A stretch of DNA of 64,000 nucleotides from Thermoplasmata archaeon (lineage in GTDB: Archaea > Thermoplasmatota > Thermoplasmata > UBA10834), in contig JAEHCM010000003.1 in NCBI GenBank assembly GCA_020696365.1, positions 62,001-126,000 of the forward strand, read 5' to 3'. Made by a program: the position numbers and the translations under genes. Below, piece after piece: positions 31,568 through 40,135 of this stretch. The notes under the pieces are model-generated. The model worked only from the letters and a program-made list of their open reading frames with translations, ran no database searches and was not told the DNA's origin. How positions within the stretch are numbered: the stretch's first letter is position 1; every line of letters starts with the position of its first letter.

Positions 31568-33274
31568 ATGGCAGTGCCCGATCTCTTGTTGATGCATCCT
31601 CCCAGCGTCATGGACTTCAGGAAGAGAACCCAGCTCTCAGGGCCGGTCAGCGACTTGGTCCCTTCGACACCAGTCTTCGAGATGTACCCGATCGGCTTCA
31701 CGACCATCGCCTCACATCTGGAATCGAAAGGATATGACGTGCGCATAGCGAACATAGCCTCGCGGATGCTTGCTTCGGACAGGTTCAGTCCTGAGAAGTT
31801 CGTCAGGTCGGTGGACGCATCCGTGTTCGGGATCGACCTGCACTGGATGCCTCATGTCCAGGGGGCGCTCGAGCTCGCCCGGATGGTCAAGGAACACCAC
31901 CCCGACCGCCCCGTGGTGTTCGGTGGATTCAGCTCCTCGTACTATCATGCCCAACTCATACGGGGGTATCCACAGGTCGACTATGTCCTCCGTGGTGACT
32001 CGACCGAGACGCCGTTCGAACGTCTCATGGACGCCATCGACAGGGGCTCCTCGATGGATGACATCCCGAACCTTACCTGGAGAGACGATGGCCGCGTTGC
32101 CGTCAATCCGCTCTCTCACGTGCCTGAGAACCTGGACGACATCGCGATCGACTACGGTCTGCTGGTCCGAAAGGTTCTGAAGTACCGGGACCTCACAGGT
32201 CATCTCCCGTACGCCGACTGGAAATCGAACCCGATGTCCATCGCAGTGGCCGTCAGGGGTTGCACGCACAACTGCCTCAACTGCGCAGGGTCGTGCGATT
32301 CATTCTCACGGTATCTGGGAAGGGACAAACCAGCGTACAGATCGCCCGGACTTCTGGCAGAGGATATTGCGAGGGCCGAGGAGTACATCAAAGGGGCGAC
32401 TTTCGTGGTAGGCGACGTTCGCCAGGCGGGGAAGGCGTATGCGACCAAGTTCCTGAAGGAGCTGAAGGCCAGAGGAGTGGACAACGAGGTCGTCATCGAG
32501 CTGTTCACACCGGCCACAGAGGGGTTCGCCAATGATGTCGCCTCGAGCGTCGACAGGTTCAGCGTGCAGATGTCGCCCGAGACGCACGACGAGACGGTCA
32601 GGGAGGCCCAGGGGAAACCCTACACGAACGCAGGACTCGAGAAATCGATAGAGCACTTCCTCAAGGCTGGATGCGGGCGGTTCGACCTGTTCTACATGAT
32701 CGGTCTGCCACGCCAGACACGGGAGACTGTCGATAGCACCGTGGAATACGCGAGAAGACTATACGAAAAGTTCCCCGACGCGAACCTGTTCCCATTCATA
32801 AGCCCGCTCGCTCCGTTCATCGACCCAGGTGGGAACGCATTCGAGAACCCGGAGGCACATGGTTACAGGCTATTCGCGTCCACCGTCGAGGACCATGCGA
32901 AGCTGGCGGTCATGCCTAGCTGGAAGTACGTGCTCAACTATGAGACTATATGGATGCCGCGGGATGCGATCGTTGAGGCAACTTACTCCGCTGGGCTCGG
33001 TCTCAACTCGGTGAAGAGAGACCTCGGGCTGATCTCCCACGACGTGGCCGACAACATCGAACAGAGGATAACTGATGCGGCCGCGCTGATGCGAAGGATC
33101 GACAGCATCGTTGCGAGAGGGGCAGCGTCAGGGGCGGAGCTCGATCAGCTTAGGGAGCAGGCTTCCACGCTGAACGAAAGCACCGTCTGTGAGAAGAAGG
33201 AGCTGGACTGGTCTACGAGTTCGATCTACGCTAGCATCCCACGGATGGTGGGGGCCCTTCTCAGAAGGCGATAG
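31568..33274 (+). CDS. B12-binding radical SAM protein
   Basis: A 568-residue enzyme with an N-terminal cobalamin-binding domain (residues about 1-150, FGIDLHWMPHVQGALELAR and VVFGGFSSSYYHAQLI) and a radical SAM core. The [4Fe-4S]-SAM cysteines are in RGCTHNCLNCAGSC (CxxxCxxC) near residue 232. A C-terminal region follows that is not present in small radical SAM enzymes. It resembles the uncharacterised archaeal B12/rSAM proteins typified by a Thermoplasma acidophilum protein (family named after Ta0216, from memory). The substrate is unknown. It is divergent from nuoA, and the next gene on this strand is mobB. Confidence 0.83.
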   Translation: MAVPDLLLMHPPSVMDFRKRTQLSGPVSDLVPSTPVFEMYPIGFTTIASHLESKGYDVRIANIASRMLASDRFSPEKFVRSVDASVFGIDLHWMPHVQGALELARMVKEHHPDRPVVFGGFSSSYYHAQLIRGYPQVDYVLRGDSTETPFERLMDAIDRGSSMDDIPNLTWRDDGRVAVNPLSHVPENLDDIAIDYGLLVRKVLKYRDLTGHLPYADWKSNPMSIAVAVRGCTHNCLNCAGSCDSFSRYLGRDKPAYRSPGLLAEDIARAEEYIKGATFVVGDVRQAGKAYATKFLKELKARGVDNEVVIELFTPATEGFANDVASSVDRFSVQMSPETHDETVREAQGKPYTNAGLEKSIEHFLKAGCGRFDLFYMIGLPRQTRETVDSTVEYARRLYEKFPDANLFPFISPLAPFIDPGGNAFENPEAHGYRLFASTVEDHAKLAVMPSWKYVLNYETIWMPRDAIVEATYSAGLGLNSVKRDLGLISHDVADNIEQRITDAAALMRRIDSIVARGAASGAELDQLREQASTLNESTVCEKKELDWSTSSIYASIPRMVGALLRRR

Positions 33275-33325
33275 AGACGAGCCATTTATCACCGCAGCCG
33301 CAGATAGGGAATCCGAGGAATAGAA

Positions 33326-34051
33326 TTGATACTAGGCGTCTACGGGTATCAGGATTCCGGGAAGACCGCAATCGTCGAAGCGATGGCTAATACGCTTGTG
33401 GCGCGCGGATACAAGGTCGCTTCGGTCAAGCACGCCCCCGAGACGACAGACATCGACCCCGATGGGAAGGACACCTGGAGGCACTGGAAGGCGGGGAGCG
33501 ACCCAGTAGCTCTCCAAACAGGCGACGCGACCGTGGTACTCAAGCGACCGGGGTTCTCACTCGATAAGGCCGTCTCCTTACTGCAGCGCGAGGCTCGGCC
33601 GGACATCGTCATCATTGAAGGCTACAAGGACGGCTCGCATCCGAAGGTTGCCGTTGGAGATATCGCACCCACGGAGGGAACCGTTCTGGTGAACCCGACC
33701 GTCGAGCAACTGACCGAGTACATAGAAGGCGAGATCTCATTCGAGAGGACCCGGGCGAGGCTCCCCGGACTCGACTGCACCAAGTGCGGTATGAACTGTG
33801 ACGAACTCGCAAGGGAGGTAGCGAAAGGCAGCTTGACCATCGAAGCGTGCCTCGAACTCCCCGAACATCGTGTGGAGATATCCGTAGGCGGCGTTCCGCT
33901 TCCGGTCGGAGCGTTCGTGGCCGAGATCGCTGAGAGCACCATCCGGGGACTCCTGAGCAGCCTGAAAGGCTACTCGCAGGGGGGCGAAGTTGAAATCCGT
34001 CTTCGGCCCCCAGAGACACCGACGAGAAACGGTGACAGGTCCGAGGGATAG
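33326..34051 (+). CDS. mobB: Molybdopterin-guanine dinucleotide biosynthesis protein MobB
   Basis: A 241-residue GTP-binding protein supporting attachment of GMP to molybdopterin. The P-loop GYQDSGKTAIVEAMA lies at 6-20, with VKHAPETTDIDPDGKDTWRH typical of MobB. Residues about 150-190 contain a cysteine-rich C-terminal domain (CTKCGMNCDEL and EACLELPEHRV), seen in some archaeal MobB proteins and likely a metal or cluster site. The start is a TTG at 33326 preceded by GAGGAAT. The bis-MGD-dependent formate dehydrogenase near 45-47 kb is a plausible client. Confidence 0.87.
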   Translation: MILGVYGYQDSGKTAIVEAMANTLVARGYKVASVKHAPETTDIDPDGKDTWRHWKAGSDPVALQTGDATVVLKRPGFSLDKAVSLLQREARPDIVIIEGYKDGSHPKVAVGDIAPTEGTVLVNPTVEQLTEYIEGEISFERTRARLPGLDCTKCGMNCDELAREVAKGSLTIEACLELPEHRVEISVGGVPLPVGAFVAEIAESTIRGLLSSLKGYSQGGEVEIRLRPPETPTRNGDRSEG

Positions 34052-34157
34052 CTCTTCCGGACTCGATTCGAATCGTTCTGCGCTACATTTATCAACATCG
34101 AAGATATCCTGAGCGCCAGAGGCCGAAACACCGTAGTCAGATTATCCGGTGACATTC

Positions 34158-35315
34158 ATGAGAAAGATCTCAGAGATCCAAAAGGACCTGAACGCCTGTC
34201 TTCAGTGCGGGTACTGCAGGGACCCCTGTCCAGTCTACACCTGTTACGGTTGGGAGTCAGCGACCCCGCGAGGCAAGGTCTACTACCTGAAGCAGATAGC
34301 CAACAGAACTCCCGTCGACAGGCTGCTCAGACGGAGCCCGAAGGTGGACGAGAAGTTCACCGAGCGGATTTTCCAGTGCACATCATGCGGTGCCTGCGAA
34401 CACCACTGCCACGTCGAGATCGAGTTTCCTCACCTCTGGGAGGAGGTCAAGGAGTGGCTGATATCCCAGGGCTACGGCCCGATGGAGGCTCACAAGCGCA
34501 TCGCCGAGAGGGTGCTCAGCAAGAAGAACCCGTACGACGAGCCGGCGGAGAAGCGTCCAGCGTGGCTGCCAGAGGATATCAAGCTCTCGGACGAACCGGA
34601 GGTCGTCTTCTTCACAGGATGCACCGAAGCCTACAGGATGCAGCCTCTAGCAGTTGCCACTGCGAAGTTGCTCGACAAGGCGGGCGTGAGATTCACCATC
34701 ATGGGAGAGGATGAATGGTGCTGCGGGTCTCCTCTTCTCAGGACAGGACAGAAGAGCATGGTTGTGCAGGAGCTTGCGCCTCACAACGTCAGGGTGATGG
34801 AGAAGCACGGCTGGAAGGTAATGGTGACCGCCTGTGCGGGATGCTACAATACCATCAAGAACGACTACCCTCACCTTATCGGCGAACCAGCGTTCGAGTT
34901 GTATCACATAACGGAGTACTTCGACAGGCTCATCAAGGACGGTAGGCTGAAGTTCACGAAGGATTTCAAGAAGAAGGTGGCGTATCACGACCCCTGCCAC
35001 CTAGGCAGGCACGCGAAGGTGTACGATCCACCGCGGAACATCCTCAGAGCCATCCCCGGGCTCGAGCTCGTGGAGATGCCACATGAGCGTGACGACGCAC
35101 TGTGCTGCGGGGCTGGAGGAGGATTCAAGTCGGCCTTCAACGACATGGCAGAGACGATAGCAGCCGACAGGGTGAAGGAAGCGGTTGAGGCTGGGGCCGA
35201 GCTCATCGTGACATCGTGCCCGTTCTGCCAGGTCAATCTCAACGCTGGCGCGAAGAAGGCTGGACTGAGCATCAAGACGATGGACGTCGTCCAGGTAGCG
35301 CTCCAGTCCGTCTAG
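34158..35315 (+). CDS. HdrD-like Fe-S oxidoreductase (CCG-domain protein)
   Basis: A 385-residue electron-transfer protein. Two N-terminal [4Fe-4S] motifs, CLQCGYCRDPCP and CTSCGACEHHCH, are followed by two CCG domains with the cysteine-rich signatures WCCGSPLLRTG...CAGC and LCCGAGGGF...CPFC, as in HdrD, the heterodisulfide-reducing subunit, and in glycolate/lactate oxidase Fe-S subunits. The absence of an HdrE-like membrane partner nearby makes its acceptor unclear. The ATG at 34158 has GGTGA upstream. Its 3' end overlaps the convergent AlkD-like gene by 44 bases. Confidence 0.87.
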   Translation: MRKISEIQKDLNACLQCGYCRDPCPVYTCYGWESATPRGKVYYLKQIANRTPVDRLLRRSPKVDEKFTERIFQCTSCGACEHHCHVEIEFPHLWEEVKEWLISQGYGPMEAHKRIAERVLSKKNPYDEPAEKRPAWLPEDIKLSDEPEVVFFTGCTEAYRMQPLAVATAKLLDKAGVRFTIMGEDEWCCGSPLLRTGQKSMVVQELAPHNVRVMEKHGWKVMVTACAGCYNTIKNDYPHLIGEPAFELYHITEYFDRLIKDGRLKFTKDFKKKVAYHDPCHLGRHAKVYDPPRNILRAIPGLELVEMPHERDDALCCGAGGGFKSAFNDMAETIAADRVKEAVEAGAELIVTSCPFCQVNLNAGAKKAGLSIKTMDVVQVALQSV

Positions 35316-36006
35316 ATTCGAGACGTTTCTGCACAGCCTCACTCCTCAGCTCGCGGAGGGCATCGGAAGCGATCCACCTCGCAGCCCTCGAGTCGAGGCC
35401 GGAAATCTCCGTCGCAACGTCGACGGCCGCTCTGTTCAGAGGCACGTTTCTCTTGCCGATCTGCCTGAGCGCCCAATTGACCGCCTTCTTGACGTACTTC
35501 CTGTCGTCGAACGACTCTCTCTTCAAGTGCTCGAAGAAGGCTAGAAACCGGTCGTCTGTCGCCGTCTTGTCGTGCACCGCGAGGCCGGCCATAAGGGCGA
35601 ACCCCGCCCTCTTGACGAACTCCTCGTCGCGATGGCTCCACTCGTTGGCCTTTTCGAACGCGAAGGGGGTTCTGTCGAACAGGCAAGTACACGCCTGATC
35701 GCAGACATCCCAGGAATCGAACCCCACGACCCAATGCTCCATCTGCTGGGCCGTTACCTTGTCGGGCTCATCGATTATCGCTGCGAGTATCCTTCCTTCG
35801 TGTAGCCTGGAATCCCACAGCTCCAGTGCCAGAGCATGGTCCCTGCCTATCCCCTTCGCGAGCTTCCTCAGCTCGGTGACCGAGATACCGAGGGTGTTCT
35901 CAGGGTTGATGCCGAACCGGGCCATGCCCTCGACGTTGCGAGGGCTGGCCATAGACCTCAGCTTCCTGACGACCTGCTCAGCTTCCATGTTCAGATGCCC
36001 GTCCAT
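35272..36006 (-). CDS. DNA alkylation repair protein, AlkD-like
   Basis: A 244-residue all-helical protein matching the AlkD/HEAT-like DNA glycosylase family, which removes alkylated bases. The opening segment MASPRNVEGMARFGINPENTLGISVTELRKLA and WELWDSRLHEGRILAAI-type segments (here ALELWDSRLHEGRILAAII) are typical; DSWDVCDQ and FVKRAGFALMAGLAVHDK follow in order. The start may be the ATG at 36006 or at 35988. It overlaps the preceding Lrp gene by 16 bases if the longer start is used. The C-terminal Arg/Pro-rich tail overlaps the convergent HdrD-like gene and is weakly supported. Confidence 0.82.
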   Translation of the reverse strand: MDGHLNMEAEQVVRKLRSMASPRNVEGMARFGINPENTLGISVTELRKLAKGIGRDHALALELWDSRLHEGRILAAIIDEPDKVTAQQMEHWVVGFDSWDVCDQACTCLFDRTPFAFEKANEWSHRDEEFVKRAGFALMAGLAVHDKTATDDRFLAFFEHLKRESFDDRKYVKKAVNWALRQIGKRNVPLNRAAVDVATEISGLDSRAARWIASDALRELRSEAVQKRLESRRTGALPGRRPSS

Positions 36007-36509
36007 GGTACGCCCTTGTACGCGCTCATGACAATCTGAGTATCCGTCTCCTTTATCCCTTCCTTCTTAAGGAAGGAGTCTATGAACTCCTGCAGCTCGG
36101 CCATGCCGACGAACAACGCCACGACAAGCAGGTCGTATTCTCCCGTGACGCGGTACACCGCGACCACCCGGTTGTGGTTTGTGATATGCTCGACGACTTC
36201 GTCCAGCTTCTCGCTGATGGACTTGACGTGTATGTAGGCCTTGACCGTGTTCTCGATCAGCCGGTAGTCGATGTGAATCGAGAAGCGGAGTATGATACCC
36301 TTCTCAATCAGGTTCTTGATGCGCCTCCTGATGGTGGCCTCCGTGACTTCGAGCTTCTTGGCAATCTCGGAGTTGCTCACCCTCGAGTTCTCCCTCAGTT
36401 CGCACAGTATCATGATGTCGGTCTTGTCGATGGGCAGGAGCTTGAGGTCGAGCCCCCTCCATCGCTCGTATATCTCGCACGGATGGTCTCTAATGGAGGA
36501 TATGGTCAT
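35991..36509 (-). CDS. Lrp/AsnC family transcription regulator
   Basis: A 172-residue Lrp/AsnC regulator with the N-terminal helix-turn-helix (DKTDIMILCELRENSRVSN then SEIAKKLEVTEATIRRRIKNL) and the C-terminal RAM effector domain (YIHVKSISEKLDEVVEHI, VVAVYRVTGEYDLLVVAL). About 25 extra residues precede the HTH. It is likely a local or global metabolic regulator binding an amino acid or similar effector. A 10-base inverted repeat just upstream (36589-36626) is a candidate operator. The AlkD-like gene follows and overlaps it. Confidence 0.9.
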   Translation of the reverse strand: MTISSIRDHPCEIYERWRGLDLKLLPIDKTDIMILCELRENSRVSNSEIAKKLEVTEATIRRRIKNLIEKGIILRFSIHIDYRLIENTVKAYIHVKSISEKLDEVVEHITNHNRVVAVYRVTGEYDLLVVALFVGMAELQEFIDSFLKKEGIKETDTQIVMSAYKGVPWTGI

Positions 36510-36588
36510 GATGTTCCCGAGCCCCCGATAGCAGGAAACAGTACTTCAAACTAACGGAATTCATGCAAAACCGAGCAAAATACACACA

Positions 36589-36626
36589 CTTTTCGTACGC
36601 TGTAGTGCCACATTGTGTACGAAAAG
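36589..36626 (-). repeat. 10-bp perfect inverted repeat upstream of the Lrp gene
   Basis: CTTTTCGTAC at 36589-36598 is repeated in reverse complement as GTACGAAAAG at 36617-36626, with an 18-base spacer. It lies 79 bases upstream of the Lrp start and just beyond the 3' end of the cis-prenyltransferase gene. A dyad of this size and spacing fits an Lrp-type operator or a transcript hairpin. Confidence 0.5.
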
Positions 36627-36649
36627 GTGAGTGGAGCGGCGAAAATCCT

Positions 36650-37432
36650 CTATTCCCCGAACCTGCGCTTCCTCTGCTGGTAGGAGCGTACCGCCCTCAG
36701 GAAATCGACCTTCCGGAAACCGGGCCAATAGACGTCAGAGAAGTAGAGTTCGGAATAGGCGAGCTGCCAGAGCAGGAAGTTGGATATCCTCTCCTCGCCC
36801 GAGGTCCTCAGAACGAGGTCGGGATCCGGTAGATCGGATGTGTACAGGAACTTATAGAAGGTCTCCTCGTTGATGTCCTCGACCTCCATGACGCCATTCC
36901 GCACCTCCTCCGCGATGCGTTTGACGGCGTGCAGGAGCTCCTGGCGGCCGCCGTAGCCGACGGCTATGTTGAAGGAGTAGTTGTCGTAGTCCTTGGTCTT
37001 CTGCTCAGCGTATTCGATCGCTTCCCGGACATCGTCCGGGAGAATGTCCCGCTGGCCGAGGACCCGAATCCGTATCTGATGCTTGTGTACCCTATCGTCG
37101 TCTGCCAGCTTCCTGAAGTTCTGTGAGAACATCCGCATCAGGGTATTGACTTCGTCCGTCTCCCGTGTCACATTCTCGGTCGAGAAGGCGTAGACCGTCA
37201 GGACCTTTATCCCAAGCTCGAGGCACCACTCAATCATCTCCTCGAGCTTCTCCTTGCCCTTAGCGTGGCCCTCTGCCACGACCAGCCCGAACTCCTTCGC
37301 GTATCTGCGGTTGCCGTCCATTATGACGGCCACATGCTGTGGGACGGGCCTTGTCTTTATCTCTCTTAGAATACGCTTCTCGTAGGTCTGGTACGCGGTC
37401 GACGCGATCGCCCTGGTTATCTCGCCCGTCAT
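36650..37432 (-). CDS. uppS: Cis-prenyltransferase (polyprenyl diphosphate synthase, UppS family)
   Basis: A 260-residue cytosolic or peripheral cis-prenyl synthase that makes the lipid carrier for glycosylation. Signature segments are PQHVAVIMDGNRRYAKEFG with the catalytic Asp, VLTVYAFSTENVTRE, NIAVGYGGRQEL, and DPDLVLRTSGEERISNFLLWQLAYSELYF. The aromatic-rich C-terminus and RAVRSYQQRKRRFGE match archaeal homologues. The ATG at 37432 has an unimpressive ribosome-binding site. Length is normal. Confidence 0.94.
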   Translation of the reverse strand: MTGEITRAIASTAYQTYEKRILREIKTRPVPQHVAVIMDGNRRYAKEFGLVVAEGHAKGKEKLEEMIEWCLELGIKVLTVYAFSTENVTRETDEVNTLMRMFSQNFRKLADDDRVHKHQIRIRVLGQRDILPDDVREAIEYAEQKTKDYDNYSFNIAVGYGGRQELLHAVKRIAEEVRNGVMEVEDINEETFYKFLYTSDLPDPDLVLRTSGEERISNFLLWQLAYSELYFSDVYWPGFRKVDFLRAVRSYQQRKRRFGE

Positions 37433-37474
37433 TCGAGTCGCTTCCGTTCTTGTGATGCGCAGGTCAGACTTAAA

Positions 37475-38431
37475 CTACGTGCGTTCGAAGTCCTCTGGGA
37501 GACCGGCGCTGTACAGCCCTAGGTCCACGCAGCCGATCGCGGCCACGGCACCTATCAGACCGCGCCTTCCAGTCACCTCGATCAGCTTCAGCCCGGCCTC
37601 GGCCGCTGCGTGTTCCGCATCGTGGATGGACAGGATCGTCCCCTTGGCCTCAGCCCCGAACCGCACGAGCGTTCTGGGTACCTCAATGCCCACGAAGGTC
37701 GCCATGGCCGTCTCGGACGAGTACGTGTTCTCGGAGACGAACTCCTTCGCCCAGTCGACGGCCTTCCCGATGTCGTCAGGACGGACGGCGAACGAAACCG
37801 CTGTGGACGAGCAGTTCGTGGTCTTCTGAGGAGCATCCGGGTTCAGCTGGACTATCTTGTGAGACAGGAGCGCCGCATGTGGCATCTCCCTGCCGAGTTT
37901 AAGACCTAGGACCCATGTCGCACCCTTCTCCTTGGTGTCTGTGTCATCCAGCCCGATGACGAGACGACGATGAAGAGGCGTGGTCAATCGCAGCTCGACC
38001 GCCCTGCTTCCACCCACATCCTCGTCGCTCAGGAACTCGACCTTCTCGACCCCTTCCGCCTGGGGCAGGCAAGCACCGACACCGACGCTGGCACCTGCCA
38101 GACCGAGCCATGTCGTCTCGACCTTGTCTCCCTTGACGACGACCGACTTCAGGGCCTGACCTCCAGTGTCCTTCGACGCGGGGCCGAACCGTACCTGCCC
38201 TTCGCCGAGGTGCGCATCCATGGTCAGGGTCGTTCCCTGGACCTCGACATGGTCGATTACGCCCCTGGCCCTTAGACGGTTCACCGCATCCCACTCGACC
38301 GGGCCCTGCGCGCAACACTCTTCGACTATACGGGCCTTCCCGACACGCTCGTCGACGAGCGTGACAAGACGCTTTGCGAACATGTTGCCATGCCGTTTCC
38401 TTATCTCAGCGGGGGTTGTGATGCTAGCCAT
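37475..38431 (-). CDS. TiaS-like protein, possibly methanogenesis marker protein 11
   Basis: A 318-residue protein with a central VIGLDDTDTKEKGATWVLG motif, related to the DDTD motif of tRNA-Ile2 agmatidine synthase TiaS. The rest differs: MASITTPAEIRKRHGNMFAKR, a segment with GLAGASVGVGACLPQAEGV, and NCSSTAVSFAVRPDD. This arrangement fits the family annotated as methanogenesis marker protein 11, whose function is unknown and which was thought to be enriched in methanogens. It is followed upstream by the UPF0173 hydrolase gene, separated by six bases. Assignment is from memory of family features and only moderately sure. Confidence 0.6.
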   Translation of the reverse strand: MASITTPAEIRKRHGNMFAKRLVTLVDERVGKARIVEECCAQGPVEWDAVNRLRARGVIDHVEVQGTTLTMDAHLGEGQVRFGPASKDTGGQALKSVVVKGDKVETTWLGLAGASVGVGACLPQAEGVEKVEFLSDEDVGGSRAVELRLTTPLHRRLVIGLDDTDTKEKGATWVLGLKLGREMPHAALLSHKIVQLNPDAPQKTTNCSSTAVSFAVRPDDIGKAVDWAKEFVSENTYSSETAMATFVGIEVPRTLVRFGAEAKGTILSIHDAEHAAAEAGLKLIEVTGRRGLIGAVAAIGCVDLGLYSAGLPEDFERT

Positions 38432-38437
38432 CTCAGA

Positions 38438-39121
38438 TCATACTTCCAGCGATTGTCCAGGCTCGAGAATCGTAACCTTCACATCAGGGGCTGCCTCGTT
38501 CACGAGCCGCTCGAACTCCTTCGGGTCACTGTCTATCGGGTCCCAGGTGCCGTAGTGCATCGGCACAACGACTTTCGGCTTAATCAAAGACGTAGCCAAC
38601 GCCGCCTGCTTGGGATCCATCGTGAAGAACCCTCCTGTCGGCAGCAACGCCACCTCTGGCATGTACATCTCACCTATGAGCTTCATGTCGCCGAAGACGC
38701 AGGTGTCTCCGGCGTGATACACCGGCTTCCCGGAATCGATGACGAACCCCACGGGCATGGCTGCTGAGAACTCCAGGCCAGGAGCGCCGATGCTCGACGA
38801 GTGGAAGGCGGGGACCATGGTTATGTCTGTGCCTCTGATATGTGCGGTCCCCCCCAGGTTGAAACCCACGCTCTTGAGGTCGCAGCGCTCGATATACATC
38901 GACATCTCGACGATGCTGGCAATCATCGCCCCTGTCCTCCTTGAGATGTCCAGCGCATCTCCAAGGTGGTCAGCATGACCGTGGGTGACGCATATGATGT
39001 CGCAGTCGATTTCGTCATAGGACACCGACGCCTTCGGGTTCCCGGTCAGGAACGGATCCACCAATACCCGGTCCCTGCCCTCGATGAGGAAGGCAGCGTG
39101 ACCCAACCAAGTGATTTTCAT
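38438..39121 (-). CDS. Metallo-hydrolase, UPF0173 beta-lactamase fold
   Basis: A 227-residue metal-dependent hydrolase. The metallo-beta-lactamase metal site is VTHGHADHLGDALD at about 46-59, followed by VPAFHSSS, AGDTCVFGDMKLI and the final VVPMHYGTWDPI histidine. This combination and the opening MKITWLGHAAFLIEG are typical of UPF0173. The substrate is unknown. The ATG at 39121 follows GGTGA. It sits directly upstream of the TiaS-like gene. Confidence 0.88.
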   Translation of the reverse strand: MKITWLGHAAFLIEGRDRVLVDPFLTGNPKASVSYDEIDCDIICVTHGHADHLGDALDISRRTGAMIASIVEMSMYIERCDLKSVGFNLGGTAHIRGTDITMVPAFHSSSIGAPGLEFSAAMPVGFVIDSGKPVYHAGDTCVFGDMKLIGEMYMPEVALLPTGGFFTMDPKQAALATSLIKPKVVVPMHYGTWDPIDSDPKEFERLVNEAAPDVKVTILEPGQSLEV

Positions 39122-39152
39122 TTCACCATCCGGGTAGGCGAACGTCGCGTAG

Positions 39153-40037
39153 CTATTTCTTAATTTTGCGTGGAGCAGTGGTGCTCGGGGAGATACCGAC
39201 ATCTATGAACCTAGACGGGACATCCCAGAGGTTCAGGGCGTTGATACTCCCGGAGTCGTAGACAAGCCACTTGCCTTTCATGCCCAGAAGCTTCCCCCGG
39301 TGCCTCCCTGCAGTGTCCCTCAGCTGAGGAGGGAGATCAAGCGGAAGGTCGATGGGGTACGCGTCCACCCAACGCAGCCCCTCCACCTTGAGGCCGAACT
39401 GAGACTCGATGGATGACGCGAGACCATGAAACCGTTCCTCGATGCCGGCAGCATCGAGGGCCCTGGAGAACCCGTTGAGAACGGCTTCCTGCCGGAGGGC
39501 CTGGGGGATCCTCAGACGTGATGATATCTGCTTCTCCGCCTCGCGCGCCCGCCTACGCGTCGGGAACGCGCCAACGACTGCGAACGCGTCTGCCCCCTGC
39601 TCAACCAGCCTGCGCTCTATCCTCCTAGTGGAGCTCATCCCGATCTTGGCCTTCGTGTCGTAGAACGCCAGATACAGGACGTGCTCCCGCCTGCAGAAGT
39701 CCATGTCACATATCTCACCGTCGCATTTCGGCTCGAACACGCACTCCTGGAAAGGGATGAACGATTCGCCGGCGCAGTCGGCGCACTGGGCGAACCGCGT
39801 GACGGAGGTCTTGTTGGGACACGAGGTATAGGAATCCCCGTCGAAGTAGCCTACGCACTCCCTAGCGTCACTTATCACGAAGTCCACCTGGCCCAGGTCG
39901 ATGTCGAAGACATCGTCGCCGCCGCGGGCAACGCAGGTGAGTCTGGGCTCGAACCCCTCCCACTGGAACTCGACTGCATGATATCGAAGGGACGATTCTA
40001 CCTGACGCAGCCAGAGCATATCAGCCGTTTCAAACAT
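39153..40037 (-). CDS. DUF2797 family protein
   Basis: A 294-residue protein with a cysteine-rich centre and a GIY-YIG-like region. The DUF2797 signature runs PFQECVFEPKCDGEICDMDFCRREHVLYLAFYDTKAKIG, after an earlier pair of cysteines (QCADCAGE). The cysteines likely bind zinc. Residues 130-175 with KIGMSSTRRIERRL and FPTRRRAREAEKQIS resemble the nuclease fold but catalytic activity is not established. A second ATG at 40019 is possible. Function unknown. Confidence 0.8.
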   Translation of the reverse strand: MFETADMLWLRQVESSLRYHAVEFQWEGFEPRLTCVARGGDDVFDIDLGQVDFVISDARECVGYFDGDSYTSCPNKTSVTRFAQCADCAGESFIPFQECVFEPKCDGEICDMDFCRREHVLYLAFYDTKAKIGMSSTRRIERRLVEQGADAFAVVGAFPTRRRAREAEKQISSRLRIPQALRQEAVLNGFSRALDAAGIEERFHGLASSIESQFGLKVEGLRWVDAYPIDLPLDLPPQLRDTAGRHRGKLLGMKGKWLVYDSGSINALNLWDVPSRFIDVGISPSTTAPRKIKK

Positions 40038-40135
40038 ATACGGATTAACATCCCGGTAGAGGGTAATAGCCGTTTACAAGGCGGCGGCGAAAGTGAAACG
40101 AGAGGGTTGGCGCTCCACGACGCCAGTGCATGACC

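Noticed and set aside
34064-34075. Palindrome CGATTCGAATCG resembling a tRNA T arm
   Set aside because: No acceptor or anticodon arms can be drawn around it; it lies in the short gap before the HdrD-like gene and is probably incidental.
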